A stretch of 64,000 bases of DNA from Luteimonas sp. RC10. Its GTDB lineage: Bacteria; Pseudomonadota; Gammaproteobacteria; Xanthomonadales; Xanthomonadaceae. Position numbers and translations under genes: made by a program. Location of the stretch: positions 723,634-787,633 of the forward strand of contig NZ_JACHYJ010000001.1 of assembly GCF_014192745.1 (NCBI RefSeq), read 5' to 3'. This document shows, one piece after another, positions 21,048 to 32,465 of the stretch; positions within the stretch are counted from its first letter, which is position 1, and each line of letters opens with the position of its first letter. The notes under the pieces were generated by a model. That model saw only the letters and a program-made list of their open reading frames with translations. It was not told where the DNA came from and searched no databases.

Positions 21048-23165
21048 TCACGCTGACAGGTGGCCGATCGCCGCGACGCTGCCCAGGCGGTCGGCCAGCC
21101 CCTGCAGCAGCGCCAGGCGATTGCTGCGCAGCGCCGGGTCCTCGACGTTCACCATCACCGCGTCGAAGAACGCATCGACCTGCGGACGCAGCCGTGCCAG
21201 TCGTGTCAGCGCGGCGACGTAGTCGCCCCGGGCCAGGGCCGGCCCGGTCTCGCCGTGCGCGGCCGCGACCGCTTCGGCCAGCGCCGCTTCGGCCGGCTCG
21301 CGCAGCAGCGCCGCGTCCACGACGCCGGGAATCGCGTCGTCGGCCTTGCGCAGGATGTTGCGGATGCGCTTGTCGGCCGCGGCCAGTGCGGCGGCTTCGG
21401 GCAGCTGCGCGAAGGTGCCGATCGCATCGATGCGGCGGTCGAGGTCGTACAGCGAGGCCGGACGCAGCGCGGCGACCGCGGCCAGATGCGTGGCCGGCAC
21501 GCCGCGATCGGCGTAGTAGCCCTTCAGGCGATCGAGCACGAAGTCGTACAGCTCGCCCGCATCGGCAAACGCGGTGCTGCCGTCCTTGCCGGTCGGCAGC
21601 GCCCCGACGCGCTCGATCGCAGCGGCGAGCAGTCCATGCAGATCGAGATCGAAGCCGCTCTCGATCAGCGTGCGCGCCAGCCCCAGCGCGGTGCGGCGCA
21701 GCGCGAACGGGTCCTTGTTGCCGGTCGGCTTGAGGCCTGCGGCAAAGCCGCCGGCCAGCGTGTCCAGGCGCTCGGCGATCGCCAGCACCTTGCCCAGCGT
21801 CGAGAGCGCGATGTCGTCGCCGGCAAAGCGCGGCTGCCAGGCTTCGTCGATCGCATTGGCCAGTGCGGCGCGGTCGTCGTCGGACAAGCCGGCCAACGCC
21901 GGGTCGTGCCGGGCGTAGTAGCGGCCGGCGATGCCCTGCAGCTCGGGGAATTCGCCGACCATCCGCGATTGCAGATCGGCCTTCGACAGTTGCGCTGCGC
22001 GCTGGGCGAGCGCGGCGTCGACGCCGACCTGCGGCGCGATGGTCTGCGCGAGCGCAGCCACCCGCGCCACCTTGTCGGCGATGCTGCCGAGCTTGGCCTG
22101 GTAGGTCACGTTCCGCAGTCCTTCGTTCATCGCCGACAGGCCCTGCTTGAGGTCTTCGTCGAAGAAGAACTTGGCATCGGCGAAGCGCGGACGGATCACG
22201 CGCTCGTAGCCCTTGGCGACCTCGGCCGGGTCCTTGGAGACGATGTTGGCGATGCCGATGAAATGCTCGGTCAGCCGGCCGTCGCGCAGCACCGGGAAGA
22301 ACTTCTGGTTCGCTTCCATCGTCGCGATCAGCGCTTCCTGGGGCACCGCCAGGAATTCGGCCTCGAACGTGCAGGCCACCGCACTCGGCCATTCGACCAG
22401 GCAGTTCACCTGCTCGAGATTGTCGGCCTCGATGCGCGCCTGGCCGTCGACCGCGCGCGCCGCGGCGTTGACCGCGTCGGCGATCGCCTGGCGCCGGGCA
22501 TCGGGATCGACCAGCACCGAGGCTGCACGCAGCGCCTCGACGTAGTCGCCGGGCGCGGCGATGGACACCGGCGCATCGTGCATGAAGCGGTGACCGCGGC
22601 TGTCGCGGCCGGCGCGTGCACCGAACAGGTCGGCCTCCACGACCGCATCGCCGTGCAGCGCCACCAGCCAGTGCACCGGCCGTGCGAACGCGTGGGCGTG
22701 GGCGCCCCAGCGCATCGGCTTGGGGATCGGCATTGCCGCGATCGCCTCGCGCAGCACCTCGGGCAGCAGCGCGGCGGTGGTCGCACCAGCGGTCGCGGTG
22801 CGGTGCACGAAGCGCTCGCCCTTGGCGTCGGTGGTCTTCTCCAGTTGGGTCCAGTCGACCCCGGCCTTGGCGGCGAAGCCTTGCAGCGCCTTCGTCGGCT
22901 GGCCGTCGGCATCGAGTGCGATGTTGAGATACGGCCCCAGCACCTCGCCGCGCTGTTCGGGCTGCTCGGCGGCGACGCCGGGCAGCAGCACCGCCAGGCG
23001 CCGCGGCGTGTACAGCGGCTTCGCATCGCCGCGGACCACGTTGATGCCGCGCTTGTCGAGCGCCGCGATCACGCCGTCGAAGAACGCCTGGGCCAGGCCG
23101 GGCAAGGCCTTGACCGGCAGTTCTTCGGTGCCCAGTTCGATCAGCAGGGGCTTGGTGTCGGTCAT
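21048..23165 (-). CDS. glyS: Glycyl-tRNA synthetase beta subunit
   Basis: A 705-residue subunit of the bacterial alpha2beta2 glycyl-tRNA synthetase. It begins with the family's [12 protein letters not shown] and carries PTPRRLA-like LYTPRRLAV near residue 50. A long helical/HD-like body and a C-terminal tRNA-binding region follow. It is needed for tRNA recognition and charging with GlyQ. It follows glyQ after 115 bases on the same strand. Confidence 0.96.
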   Translation of the reverse strand: MTDTKPLLIELGTEELPVKALPGLAQAFFDGVIAALDKRGINVVRGDAKPLYTPRRLAVLLPGVAAEQPEQRGEVLGPYLNIALDADGQPTKALQGFAAKAGVDWTQLEKTTDAKGERFVHRTATAGATTAALLPEVLREAIAAMPIPKPMRWGAHAHAFARPVHWLVALHGDAVVEADLFGARAGRDSRGHRFMHDAPVSIAAPGDYVEALRAASVLVDPDARRQAIADAVNAAARAVDGQARIEADNLEQVNCLVEWPSAVACTFEAEFLAVPQEALIATMEANQKFFPVLRDGRLTEHFIGIANIVSKDPAEVAKGYERVIRPRFADAKFFFDEDLKQGLSAMNEGLRNVTYQAKLGSIADKVARVAALAQTIAPQVGVDAALAQRAAQLSKADLQSRMVGEFPELQGIAGRYYARHDPALAGLSDDDRAALANAIDEAWQPRFAGDDIALSTLGKVLAIAERLDTLAGGFAAGLKPTGNKDPFALRRTALGLARTLIESGFDLDLHGLLAAAIERVGALPTGKDGSTAFADAGELYDFVLDRLKGYYADRGVPATHLAAVAALRPASLYDLDRRIDAIGTFAQLPEAAALAAADKRIRNILRKADDAIPGVVDAALLREPAEAALAEAVAAAHGETGPALARGDYVAALTRLARLRPQVDAFFDAVMVNVEDPALRSNRLALLQGLADRLGSVAAIGHLSA

Positions 23166-23280
23166 GCGGAAGGACCCTTTCTCTCTTCGCCCGCCGTGCC
23201 CGCGGTGCGGGGGAGGGCCGTGTCGACCGCCGGACGGCGGATCATGGAACGTCTTGGTGCGCAGCAGATCGGAGGCAGGT

Positions 23281-24201
<921 letters not shown>

Positions 24202-24228
24202 CGGAGTGGGGCGTGGCGGCGGCGCGCT

Positions 24229-24234
24229 AGTATA
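24229..24234 (-). promoter_or_regulatory. -10-like hexamer for glyQ
   Basis: On the minus strand this reads TATACT in the context GCTATACTAGCGC, about 27 bases before the glyQ ATG. The -35 region is not obvious. The divergent GspE-like gene starts 58 bases away on the other side. Confidence 0.45.
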
Positions 24235-24292
24235 GCGGTCCACGCCATGCCGCCCGCCGCGCCAGGCGGCCGCGGCCACGGAGGGAGCAGGC

Positions 24293-26110
24293 TTGAACGA
24301 ACCCCGGATCCCGCCGTCCGCAGGCCACGAGGCCAGTGCGCCCGTCGCGCGGCTGCCGATCGGGCGGTTGACGTTCGAGCCGGTCGTCGCCGCGCTGGTC
24401 GCCGACGGCCTGCTGGCCCCGGCCGACGCCGAGCGCGCGCGCGTGGGCGGGCGTGCGACCCGTGGCCTGGAGGCGGTGCATCCGCTGGTGCTGCTGGCCA
24501 ATCTCAAGCTGCCTTCGGCGCTGCGCCCCGGGCGCGAGCTGGGCCTGGAAGCGTTGACCGAATGGCTGGCGCAGCGTACCGGGCACGCCTACCTGCGCAT
24601 CGATCCGACCAAGATCGTCGTGGCCGACGTGACTGATCTGGTCTCCCACGCCTATGCCCGCCGGCACCGCATCCTGCCGGTCGAGGTCACGCCCCAGCAC
24701 GCGCGCATCGCCACCAGCGAACCGCTGGCGCTCGACTGGCTGCCCGATCTGCAGCGCCTGCTGCGCCGGGACATCGACCTGGTCGTCGCCAATCCGCTCG
24801 ACCTGCATCGCTACACGATGGAGTTCTTCGGCGTCACCCGCTCGGTGCGCGGCGCGCGCGACCTGCGCGACGGTGGCGGCACTGCGCCGTCGTTCGAACA
24901 ACTGGTCGAACTCGGCCGCTCGGGCGACGTCAATGCCGACGACCAGCACATCGTGCACATCGTCGACTGGCTGCTGCAGTACGCCTACGAGCAGCGCGCC
25001 TCGGACATCCATCTGGAGCCGCGCCGCGACGTCGGTCGCGTGCGCTTCCGCATCGACGGCGTGCTGCACAAGGTGTTCGAGATGCCGCCGCCGGTGATGA
25101 CCGCGGCGGTCAGCCGCATCAAGGTGCTCGGGCGCATGGACTTGGCCGAGCGCCGACGGCCGCAGGACGGCCGCATCAAGACCCGCTCGCCGGGCGGGCG
25201 CGAGGTGGAGATGCGCCTGTCGACGATGCCGACCGCCTTCGGCGAGAAGTGCGTGATGCGCATCTTCGATCCCGACACGGCGTTCAAGACGATCGCGCAG
25301 CTGGGCTTCGACGATGGCGAGGCGACGGCCTGGAACGAGCTGGTGCAGCGCCCGCACGGCATCGTGCTGGTCACCGGGCCCACCGGCTCGGGCAAGACCA
25401 CGACGCTGTACTCGACGCTGCGTGCGCTGGCCACGCCCGACGTCAATGTGTGCACGGTCGAGGACCCGATCGAGATGGTCGCCGTCGAGCTCAACCAGAT
25501 GCAGGTGCACGCCGCGATCGACCTGACCTTCGCCCAGGGCGTGCGCACGCTGCTGCGCCAGGACCCGGACATCATCATGATCGGCGAGATCCGCGATCTC
25601 GACACCGCGCAGATGGCGGTGCAGGCCGCGCTGACCGGCCACCTGGTGCTCTCCACGCTGCACACCAACGACGCGCCGTCGGCGGTGACGCGACTGCTCG
25701 ACCTGGGACTGCCGCACTATCTGATCGCGTCCACCCTCAACGGGGTGCTCGCCCAGCGCCTGGTGCGCACGCTGTGCCCGCATTGCCGGACCGCGCGCGC
25801 GGTCGACCCGGAAGGCTGGCGCGCGCTGGTCGGTCCCGAGGGCCCGCCACCGCCGGCGCAGGCCTGCGGTCCGGTTGGCTGCCTGGAGTGCCGCAACACC
25901 GGCTATCTGGGACGCATCGGCCTCTATGAGCTGATGCCGGTGACGCCGGCGCTGCGGGCACTGATCCAGCCGCAGATGTCCCTGGCCGGGTTCGCCCATG
26001 CTGCGGTTGGCGCTGGCCTGCGCACACTGCGCATGGCCGGCGCGGAGAAGGTCGCGCAGGGGCTGACGACGGTCGAGGAAGTGATGACGGTGCTGCCGCC
26101 GCGCGAATAG
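24293..26110 (+). CDS. GspE/PulE family secretion ATPase, stand-alone
   Basis: A 605-residue hexameric traffic ATPase. An N-terminal MshEN-like region is followed by the nucleotide-binding core. Walker A is GPTGSGKTT (about 360-367), the Asp box and Walker B are [10 protein letters not shown] (about 423), the His box is near STLHTND, and a four-cysteine zinc module is formed by CPHC (about 495) and CLEC (about 530). The zinc module is typical of GspE/PilB rather than PilT. Translation starts at TTG 24293 after GAGGGAG. No other type II secretion or pilus genes are in the window, so its partner machine is elsewhere. It is divergent from glyQ. Confidence 0.85.
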   Translation: MNEPRIPPSAGHEASAPVARLPIGRLTFEPVVAALVADGLLAPADAERARVGGRATRGLEAVHPLVLLANLKLPSALRPGRELGLEALTEWLAQRTGHAYLRIDPTKIVVADVTDLVSHAYARRHRILPVEVTPQHARIATSEPLALDWLPDLQRLLRRDIDLVVANPLDLHRYTMEFFGVTRSVRGARDLRDGGGTAPSFEQLVELGRSGDVNADDQHIVHIVDWLLQYAYEQRASDIHLEPRRDVGRVRFRIDGVLHKVFEMPPPVMTAAVSRIKVLGRMDLAERRRPQDGRIKTRSPGGREVEMRLSTMPTAFGEKCVMRIFDPDTAFKTIAQLGFDDGEATAWNELVQRPHGIVLVTGPTGSGKTTTLYSTLRALATPDVNVCTVEDPIEMVAVELNQMQVHAAIDLTFAQGVRTLLRQDPDIIMIGEIRDLDTAQMAVQAALTGHLVLSTLHTNDAPSAVTRLLDLGLPHYLIASTLNGVLAQRLVRTLCPHCRTARAVDPEGWRALVGPEGPPPPAQACGPVGCLECRNTGYLGRIGLYELMPVTPALRALIQPQMSLAGFAHAAVGAGLRTLRMAGAEKVAQGLTTVEEVMTVLPPRE

Positions 26111-26121
26111 GCGCTGCGGCT

Positions 26122-26174
26122 TGCCCCCACCCGTCGCGCTGCGCGCGCCGACCTCCCCCGCAAGCGGGGGAGGT
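26122..26174. repeat. Inverted copy of the REP-like palindrome
   Basis: Arms ACCTCCCCCGC (26151-26161) and GCGGGGGAGGT (26164-26174) form a near-perfect hairpin. They are preceded by CCCCCACCCG and a GCGCGC block, the reverse complement of the unit at 15155-15205. It lies directly after the GspE-like stop codon and could act as a transcript 3' end. The rest of the gap to 26380 holds no gene that I can support. Confidence 0.7.
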
Positions 26175-26380
26175 GAGATCTCGGCGCAAAGTGGCTGCGC
26201 TGTATGACCGCTTCCACGCCATATCGCCTTCCGTGCGATGGGTGCGCTTGCGCCATGTCCTGCCGCGCGCGACGCACCGCACCTTCCCCGTTCAAGACCG
26301 GGGCATGGCGCCCTTCACGGGTGGAAGCTGGGGATGGGGGCGCTTTTCAGCGTCGGGTCGCTACGCTTGTGGTCTCACCC

Positions 26381-27136
26381 ATGCCCACGCCCACGATGGC
26401 TTCCGAACGTCCCCTCCTGATCCTGCAAACCGGACGGCCCGTGCCGTCGATGCGCCGCTACGGCGGCTTCGCGCACTGGATCCGGGTGGCCGCCGGGCTG
26501 GCGCGCGACCAGGTCGCGGTCGTCGATGTCGAGGGCGGCGCGGCGTTGCCGCCGATCGATGCGGTGCAGGCGGCGATCGTCACCGGCTCGGGCGCGATGG
26601 TCACCGACCGCGCCGACTGGAGCGAGCGCAGTGCGGCCTGGCTGCGCGATGCCGCGCACGCCGGCAGGCCGCTGCTGGGCATCTGCTATGGCCACCAGTT
26701 GATCGCCCATGCGCTCGGCGGCGAGGTCGGCGCCAATCCCCGCGGGCGCGAGATGGGCACGGTGGAAATCGAGACGCTGGCGGCCGCCAGCGACGATCCG
26801 CTGTTTCGTGGCCTCCCGACCCGGTTCGCCGCGCAGGCCACGCATCTGCAGAGCGCGCTGGCGCTGCCCACCGGCGCGGTGCCGCTTGCCCGCTCGGCGC
26901 TCGAGCCGCACCACGCCTTCCGCTGGGGCGAGCGTGTCTGGGGGCTGCAGTTCCATCCCGAGTTCAGCGCCACGCACATGCGCGGCTACATCCGCGCCCG
27001 GGCGCAGCCGCTGCGCGAGGAGGCCGCCGATCCGGCGGCGATGCTGGCCGCAGTGCGGGCCGCGCCGCATGCGCGCACGGTGCTGCGCCGCTTCGCGGCC
27101 GCTTGCGGCCGGACGTCCAGGCCGAAGGCCGGGTAA
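26381..27136 (+). CDS. Class I glutamine amidotransferase (GATase1)
   Basis: A 251-residue free-standing amidotransferase domain. The nucleophile is C102 in GICYGHQLIAHALGG, and the His-Glu pair is H192-P-E194 in LQFHPEF. It resembles the GuaA-type glutaminase domain (YfeJ-like proteins), which hydrolyse glutamine or act on gamma-glutamyl compounds. The acceptor is unknown, since no synthetase domain is attached. ATG 26381 and 26396 are both possible starts; the first is used. It precedes a membrane protein gene but nothing shows a functional link. Confidence 0.83.
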   Translation: MPTPTMASERPLLILQTGRPVPSMRRYGGFAHWIRVAAGLARDQVAVVDVEGGAALPPIDAVQAAIVTGSGAMVTDRADWSERSAAWLRDAAHAGRPLLGICYGHQLIAHALGGEVGANPRGREMGTVEIETLAAASDDPLFRGLPTRFAAQATHLQSALALPTGAVPLARSALEPHHAFRWGERVWGLQFHPEFSATHMRGYIRARAQPLREEAADPAAMLAAVRAAPHARTVLRRFAAACGRTSRPKAG

Positions 27137-27269
27137 CGGCCTGGTCTGCCGCCGCGCCGATCGCGCGCACGCGGCCGTGCGCGTGGCCTGCGCGCCGCGT
27201 GCATCGGCACTGCAGTACGATGACCGGCCTCGTGGCATGACGCCACGTGCGGACACGGGAAGCAGCGGG

Positions 27270-28193
27270 ATGACGATTCGGAGCGTGGGAGCGGGCCACG
27301 GCTGGCAGTGGCTGGTGCAGGCGGTCAACGTCGGCCGCGGCAATCCCCGGGCGGTGTACGGCGCGGTGGCCATCGTGTCGCTGCTGGCGCTGCTGCCCAG
27401 CGTGCTGCAATTGGTGCTGCAGCTCGCGTTCGGGCTCGACGCGCAATCGCAACTGATGGTGATCGGCGCGATCTCGCTGCTCTCGATCCTGGTCTACCCG
27501 CTGTTGATCGGCGGCGTGTTGCGGGTCATCGATGCCGTCGAGCAGGGCCGGCCGGCACGACCGGGCGACCTGTTCTCGGTGTTCTCGATCGGCGCCGGAC
27601 GTCTGGTCGGCTTCGGCCTGCTGATGGGCGCGCTGTACATCGCCACGTTCTATGCGCTGGTCAGCCTGTTCGGCGAGGGCGTGCCGGAGTGGTACCTGGA
27701 GATCATGACGATCACCCAGGAGATGGGCGCCAGCCAGACCCCGCCGTCTGCGCCACCCGAGCTGCCGATGCCGCCGGCGGGCATCGGCCCGTTGATGGCG
27801 CTGGGCCTGCTGTTCGGCATGCTCTATGCGACGGTCTATGCGATTGGCCTGGGCCAGGTCGCACTCGGCGGGCGCCCCGTGTTCGCCGCGTTCGGCGACG
27901 GCGTGCTGGCCACCCTCAAGAACGTGCTGCCGGTGCTGGTGATCGCCGCGCTGGCGATGGCCGGCGGCTTTGCACTGGTCCTGGTGTTCGGCGTGGTGGC
28001 GTCGCTGGTGACGATCGTCGCCGGGCTGCTGCATCCGGCGTTGGGCGCGTTCCTGGTGCTGCCCATGTACCTGGTGCTGCTGCTGGTGCTGTACGTGGTG
28101 ATGTTCGGCGCGATGTACTTCATGTGGCGCGACATCTGCGGCGAGGCCGCGATGCCGGCCGGGCCGGCTCCGGGCTCGACGATCGAGCTGTAG
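27270..28193 (+). CDS. BPSS1780-type multi-pass membrane protein
   Basis: A 307-residue inner-membrane protein with about six hydrophobic segments. A conserved N-terminal stretch (GHGWQWLVQAVNVGRGNP) and the segment FMWRDICGE near the end are typical of the BPSS1780 family of unknown function. An upstream ATG at 27237 is also in frame, and a -10-like TACGAT at 27216-27221 would fit it, so the N-terminus is uncertain by 11 residues. It is convergent with the RDD gene. Confidence 0.7.
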   Translation: MTIRSVGAGHGWQWLVQAVNVGRGNPRAVYGAVAIVSLLALLPSVLQLVLQLAFGLDAQSQLMVIGAISLLSILVYPLLIGGVLRVIDAVEQGRPARPGDLFSVFSIGAGRLVGFGLLMGALYIATFYALVSLFGEGVPEWYLEIMTITQEMGASQTPPSAPPELPMPPAGIGPLMALGLLFGMLYATVYAIGLGQVALGGRPVFAAFGDGVLATLKNVLPVLVIAALAMAGGFALVLVFGVVASLVTIVAGLLHPALGAFLVLPMYLVLLLVLYVVMFGAMYFMWRDICGEAAMPAGPAPGSTIEL

Positions 28194-28205
28194 CCAGGCG
28201 CGGGG

Positions 28206-28901
28206 CTACAGCCCCAGCGTCGTGTCCAACGCGGCGGTCACGCTGCGGTCGACCGCGTGCATCAGCCAGGCCAGCAGCAGGAAGCAGGCCGGCAACTGCA
28301 GCGCCAGCCACAGCCGCACGGGCAGGGGCATCGGCCGTGCATCGACGCGCACCACGCGAGTCCCGGCGATGCGGTCGTGCAGCGCCTGGTGGCGCGGGGC
28401 GAGCCCGGCCAGTGCGTGGCCGATGTTGAGGCTGGCCCACGACAGCAGGCCCGCGGCCTGACGCAGCGCCGCGCGCACCGGACTGGGCGGCAGGCCGTCG
28501 TCGTCGACCACCCGCAGGCCCAGCAGGCGCTTGCCCGGGGTCGCCTGCCAGCGCGAGCCCTCGAACCCCGCGAACCAGATGAGTGCGAGCAGCGCGAATG
28601 CCAGCATCGGCGGCAGCAGCCAGGCGCTGACCGCGACCGACAGCTGGCCGACCGCGGCGTGCAGCGCGGGATCGGCGAGCCAGGTCCGTGCCAGCGCTGC
28701 CGGCACGATGCCGCGTTCGGCGGCATCGGCCATCGTGCCGGCCATCGTCAGGCTCAAGGCGTCGAGCGCCTCGCCGCAGGCGGCCAGGCCCGCGCACAGG
28801 CGGCGATGCAGCAACGCGACGACGACCACCGCGATCGCGGCCGCGTCCAGCGACCAGGCCGCATAGCGGCGCGGCAGCGACGTCGGCGCGCCCGCGCTCA
28901 T
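28206..28901 (-). CDS. RDD family membrane protein
   Basis: A 231-residue inner-membrane protein. The RDD signature is visible as PRRYAAWSLDAAAIAVVV at the N-terminus and ATPGKRLLGLRVVDDDG in the middle, followed by the HDRIAGTRVV motif. Family members include proposed Na+/H+ antiporters, but most have no assigned role. Its ATG overlaps the tatC stop (ATGA), so it is translated as the last gene of the tat operon. Confidence 0.85.
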   Translation of the reverse strand: MSAGAPTSLPRRYAAWSLDAAAIAVVVVALLHRRLCAGLAACGEALDALSLTMAGTMADAAERGIVPAALARTWLADPALHAAVGQLSVAVSAWLLPPMLAFALLALIWFAGFEGSRWQATPGKRLLGLRVVDDDGLPPSPVRAALRQAAGLLSWASLNIGHALAGLAPRHQALHDRIAGTRVVRVDARPMPLPVRLWLALQLPACFLLLAWLMHAVDRSVTAALDTTLGL

Positions 28902-29656
28902 GCGCGGTCTTGCAGTGGGCCGGGCTTGGGCGCCAGCAACCGCGCCGCGATGATGCCGGCCTCGTAGAGCAGACACATCGGCACGGCCAGCATCAGCTGG
29001 GACACCACGTCGGGGGGCGTGATCACCGCCGCCAGCACGAACACGCCGACCACTGCGTAGCCGCGCGCCTCGCGCAACTGGTCGGTGGTCACCCAGCCCA
29101 GCAGCACCAGGATCACCAGCGCCACTGGCAGCTCGAAGCTCAGGCCGAACGCCAGGAAGATCACCAGCACGAAGTTCAGGTAGGCGTTGATGTCGGTCAT
29201 CATCGCCACGCCATCGGGGGTGACCAGGGTCAGGAACCGGAACACCGACGGCAGCACGAAGAAGAAGGCGAACGCGCAGCCGATGTAGAACAGCCCGACC
29301 GCCGAGGCCAGCAGCGGCAGCGCCAGGCGCTTCTCGCGCTTGTACAGGCCCGGCGCGACGAACGCCCAGGCCTGGTACAGCAGCCAGGGCATGGTCACCA
29401 CCAGCGCGGTAAAGAAGGCGAGCTTGAGCGGCGCGAAGAACGGCGAAGCGACCTCGACCGCGATCAGATGCGCGCCTTCGGGCAGCTTGTCGAGCAGCGG
29501 CTGGGCCAGCAGGCCGTACAGGCGATTGGCGAACGGCAGCAAGGCCAGCAGCACCAGACCGGTACCGGCCAGGCCGCGCATCAGCCGCATGCGCAGTTCG
29601 ATCAGATGATCGACCAGGCTACCCTCGCCGGCGTCGTCGTCAGCGTGCCGCGCCAT
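28898..29656 (-). CDS. tatC: Sec-independent (Tat) translocase subunit TatC
   Basis: A 252-residue six-helix membrane protein that recognises twin-arginine signal peptides. Family hallmarks are SLVDHLIELRMRLMRG at the cytoplasmic N-terminus, FVAPGLYKREKR, FGLSFELPV and ITPPDVVSQ. It overlaps the 3' end of tatB by 17 bases and the start of the RDD gene by 4. It completes the tatABC operon for export of folded proteins. Confidence 0.97.
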   Translation of the reverse strand: MARHADDDAGEGSLVDHLIELRMRLMRGLAGTGLVLLALLPFANRLYGLLAQPLLDKLPEGAHLIAVEVASPFFAPLKLAFFTALVVTMPWLLYQAWAFVAPGLYKREKRLALPLLASAVGLFYIGCAFAFFFVLPSVFRFLTLVTPDGVAMMTDINAYLNFVLVIFLAFGLSFELPVALVILVLLGWVTTDQLREARGYAVVGVFVLAAVITPPDVVSQLMLAVPMCLLYEAGIIAARLLAPKPGPLQDRA

Positions 29657-30104
29657 CGCCGGCCTCCTGGGGAACGCGTGGGGGCGTGGTCGGGTCGGCC
29701 GCGATCGCGCCCGGTGGCAGGGCCGGCATCTCGGGCGCGTCGGCGGGCGATGGCGCGATCTGCGCCTCGGTCTCGGCCGCGGTGCCCGGCACACGGCGGG
29801 CCTCGTCGGCCAGTTCCGCGGCGCCACGGCGCACGGCGTCGAACTCGTCGCGCACCTTGCTCTGGGCATCGCGCAACTGGGTGCCGACATCCGCGATCGA
29901 CCGTTGCGCGTCCTGGACGCTGCGCTTGAGTTCCTCGGCCTCGAGTTCGCGTTCCAGCTCGGCCTTGACCGAATGCCACTGGGTGCGCGCGCGGCGCACC
30001 CACAGCCCGGCAAAACGCGCGGCCTTGGGCAATCGCTCCGGGCCGAGCACGATCAACGCGACCACCGCGATGATCAGCAGTTCGCCGGACCCGATCCCGA
30101 ACAT
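29640..30104 (-). CDS. tatB: Sec-independent (Tat) translocase subunit TatB
   Basis: A 154-residue protein with an N-terminal membrane helix (about 2-20), the conserved LIVLGPERLPKAAR hinge, an amphipathic coiled helix (about 35-90) and a Pro/Ala-rich tail. TatB forms the substrate-receptor complex with TatC. It starts 24 bases after the tatA stop and overlaps tatC. Confidence 0.95.
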   Translation of the reverse strand: MFGIGSGELLIIAVVALIVLGPERLPKAARFAGLWVRRARTQWHSVKAELERELEAEELKRSVQDAQRSIADVGTQLRDAQSKVRDEFDAVRRGAAELADEARRVPGTAAETEAQIAPSPADAPEMPALPPGAIAADPTTPPRVPQEAGDGAAR

Positions 30105-30128
30105 CGTGGAGAGCGTCGACCCGCGCGA

Positions 30129-30356
30129 TCAGCGCGGGGTGTGGTCTTCGCGTCGTGCGCGCTCGGCGGCCGACTCCGACTCGCGCGACCGGTCGTCGAG
30201 ACGCTCGGGCGGCACGTCGTCGTCGTGCATGCCCTTCTTGAAGCCCTTGACCGCCTCGCCGAGGTCGCGCCCGGCGCCGCGCAGCCGCTTGGTGCCGAAC
30301 ACCAGCAGCACGACGAGCAGGACGATGAGCCAATGCCAGATGCTGAAACTGCCCAT
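30129..30356 (-). CDS. tatA: Sec-independent (Tat) translocase subunit TatA
   Basis: A 75-residue pore-forming subunit. It has a short membrane helix (about 3-20), the FGTKRLR hinge, and the amphipathic [15 protein letters not shown] typical of TatA rather than TatB. A charged acidic/basic tail follows. It is the first gene of the operon, with a -10-like TATCCT upstream. Confidence 0.96.
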   Translation of the reverse strand: MGSFSIWHWLIVLLVVLLVFGTKRLRGAGRDLGEAVKGFKKGMHDDDVPPERLDDRSRESESAAERARREDHTPR

Positions 30357-30387
30357 GGCGGGACCAGTCTGATTCGAGTGGACGGCT

Positions 30388-30393
30388 AGGATA
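30388..30393 (-). promoter_or_regulatory. -10-like hexamer for the tat operon
   Basis: Minus-strand TATCCT in the context GCTATCCTAGCC lies 31 bases upstream of the tatA ATG. A -35 match was not found by eye. Confidence 0.4.
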
Positions 30394-30451
30394 GCGCACC
30401 GGCCACACCGGCCGGCCTCACGCGTGTCGTTGTCGCAGCGCCGGCATGTCC

Positions 30452-31312
30452 TTAAGGCAGCTGTTCCACCTGGGCGGGCTGGTCGTTGACGGTCTCGAAG
30501 GGCTGCGGCGCCGGGTCGTAGGACTGCGCCGGCAGCGTGGTCGCTTCGGGCACGTGCTGGATCGGCGGCGCCGGCTGCGCGGCGCGCGGGGCGACCGCGG
30601 CGCCGCCGCGGGCCACCCGCGCGGTGGCGCTGGCCTCTTCCAGGCGATCGCGGAAATCGACGATCGGGCCCGACGGCGCCTGGCCGGGGCGGTTTTCGAG
30701 GATCGCGCGCGGCGTGGTGGTGTTGCCGTAGACCGCGACATTGGCCTCGTCGTCGATCGACAGCACTGCGCCATCGAGCGCGACGCCGGCGAAGAGGCCG
30801 CGCGCGCGCGACCACGACCAGATCTCGGCCTTGAGCTGGCCGTCGGTCAATGCCGCCGCATTGCGGCCCACCGGGCCGGCGGCGACCCCGGCATCGGCGC
30901 CGAGGGTGAACTTGCCGTTGACGATCGATTCGAGGCTGCGTTCGTTGCGGAACACCAGCACCACGTCCGAGGACTGCACGCCCGCCTGCAGGCCGATGCT
31001 GCCGCCGGTGAGCTTGACGAAGGCCGGGTTGGACCAGGTGCCGTCGGCGGTCCGCACCGACAGCAGGCCGTGGCCACGGCGACCGCCGATGACCAGCCCG
31101 GCCTTGACGGTGTCGGGGATCACGATGATCGCGCGGGCCTCGTCGAGCAGCTTGTCCGGAATGCCGGACTCCGGGATCGCCTGGATTTCGTTGAGCACGC
31201 GTACCGCATTGCGCGCGCGCGCCTCTTCCTGTGGACCGGCGAAGGCGGGACCGGCGACCAGTGCGACGGCGAGACCGGCAACCAGCAGGGAACGACGCGG
31301 GGACAGGCGCAT
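30452..31312 (-). CDS. YSC84/SYLF domain lipid-binding exported protein
   Basis: A 286-residue protein with a signal peptide ([20 protein letters not shown], cleavage after AFA). The SYLF core (about 30-195) shows [38 protein letters not shown], and [16 protein letters not shown] Pro/Ala/Gln-rich tail of about 80 residues follows. Bacterial SYLF proteins are periplasmic or envelope-associated and bind phosphoinositide-like lipids in eukaryotes; the bacterial role is unclear. ATG 31312 gives an intact signal peptide. Confidence 0.85.
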   Translation of the reverse strand: MRLSPRRSLLVAGLAVALVAGPAFAGPQEEARARNAVRVLNEIQAIPESGIPDKLLDEARAIIVIPDTVKAGLVIGGRRGHGLLSVRTADGTWSNPAFVKLTGGSIGLQAGVQSSDVVLVFRNERSLESIVNGKFTLGADAGVAAGPVGRNAAALTDGQLKAEIWSWSRARGLFAGVALDGAVLSIDDEANVAVYGNTTTPRAILENRPGQAPSGPIVDFRDRLEEASATARVARGGAAVAPRAAQPAPPIQHVPEATTLPAQSYDPAPQPFETVNDQPAQVEQLP

Positions 31313-31472
31313 GGAGAGCTCCGGAGACTTGAGAAGGGGCAAAGGCGCAACGCGGCGCGGAGCGGCCGATTCAGGCTAGTGACGACGGCATGAATCGTGC
31401 GTGAGTTCGGCCGGTCGCAGCGCCGCGCGCGCGTCGGCTGCATTGCGGCGGTCGGCCTGCCATCCTATGCGG

Positions 31473-32465
31473 ATGTCCGCTCATCCGCTTCCCTCTGGCG
31501 CCGCGTCGGCGCCCACCGCTGTGCTGATCGTCAATCTCGGCACGCCCGATGCGCCCACCGCCGATGCGGTGCGCGCGTATCTGGACGAATTCCTGTCCGA
31601 TCCGCGGGTGGTGCGCCTGCCGCGCTGGCTGTGGTTGCCGTTGCTGCGCCGGGTGATCCTGCCTCGGCGCTCGCCGAAGGTCGCGCACAAGTACGCCGAG
31701 ATCTGGCTCGAGGGCGGCTCGCCGCTGGCGGTGTACACGCGTCGGCTGGCCGAGGCGGTCGATGCGCGCATGCCCGAGCTGCGCGTGGTCCACGCGATGC
31801 GCTATGGCCGCCCGGCGCTGGCGCAGACGATGCGCGCGCTGGCCGCCGAGGGCATCCGCCGGATTCTGGTGCTGCCGCTGTATCCGCAGTACTCGACGAC
31901 GACCACCGCCTCGGTCGCCGACCGGATCGCCGAGACTCCGATCGATGGGGTCGAGGTCCGCATGATCGAGGACTACGCCCGCGAGCCGGCTTGGTTGCAG
32001 GCGCTGGCGGCTTCGGTGCACGCGCATCGCCAGGCGCACGGCCGCGGTGAGGTGCTGCTGTGCTCGTTCCACGGCATTCCGCAGCGCATCGTCGACCAGG
32101 GCGATCCCTACGCCGAGCGCTGCGAGGCGACGTTCCGCGGCCTGGTGGACGCGCTCGGCCCCGATGCCGGCGACTGCCGCATGGCCTACCAGTCCCGCTT
32201 CGGCGCCGGCAAATGGCTGCAGCCGGCGACCGACGCGACCCTGGTCGCGATGGCCAAGGCGGGGGTGCGTGAGGTCGATGTGCTGTGTCCGGGCTTTCCG
32301 GCCGACTGCCTGGAGACGCTCGAGGAGATCGCGATGCAGAACGCCGAGCTGTTCGTCGCCAATGGCGGGACACGGCTGCGCTATATCCCCTGTCTCAACG
32401 ACGCGCCCGCGCATGCCGATGCGATGGTGACGCTGCTGCGCCGCGAACTGGACGCATGGACATGA
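31473..32465 (+). CDS. hemH: Ferrochelatase
   Basis: The predicted 330-residue cytoplasmic or membrane-peripheral enzyme inserts Fe2+ into protoporphyrin IX in the last step of haem synthesis. The N-terminal strand VLIVNLGTPDAPT, the active-site histidine in CSFHGIPQR and the CPGFPADCLETLEEI segment with the conserved glutamate are all present. Two ATGs, 31467 and 31473, are possible. A -10-like CATCCT at 31461-31466 favours 31473 as a near-leaderless start. Its stop overlaps the next gene. Confidence 0.95.
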   Translation: MSAHPLPSGAASAPTAVLIVNLGTPDAPTADAVRAYLDEFLSDPRVVRLPRWLWLPLLRRVILPRRSPKVAHKYAEIWLEGGSPLAVYTRRLAEAVDARMPELRVVHAMRYGRPALAQTMRALAAEGIRRILVLPLYPQYSTTTTASVADRIAETPIDGVEVRMIEDYAREPAWLQALAASVHAHRQAHGRGEVLLCSFHGIPQRIVDQGDPYAERCEATFRGLVDALGPDAGDCRMAYQSRFGAGKWLQPATDATLVAMAKAGVREVDVLCPGFPADCLETLEEIAMQNAELFVANGGTRLRYIPCLNDAPAHADAMVTLLRRELDAWT

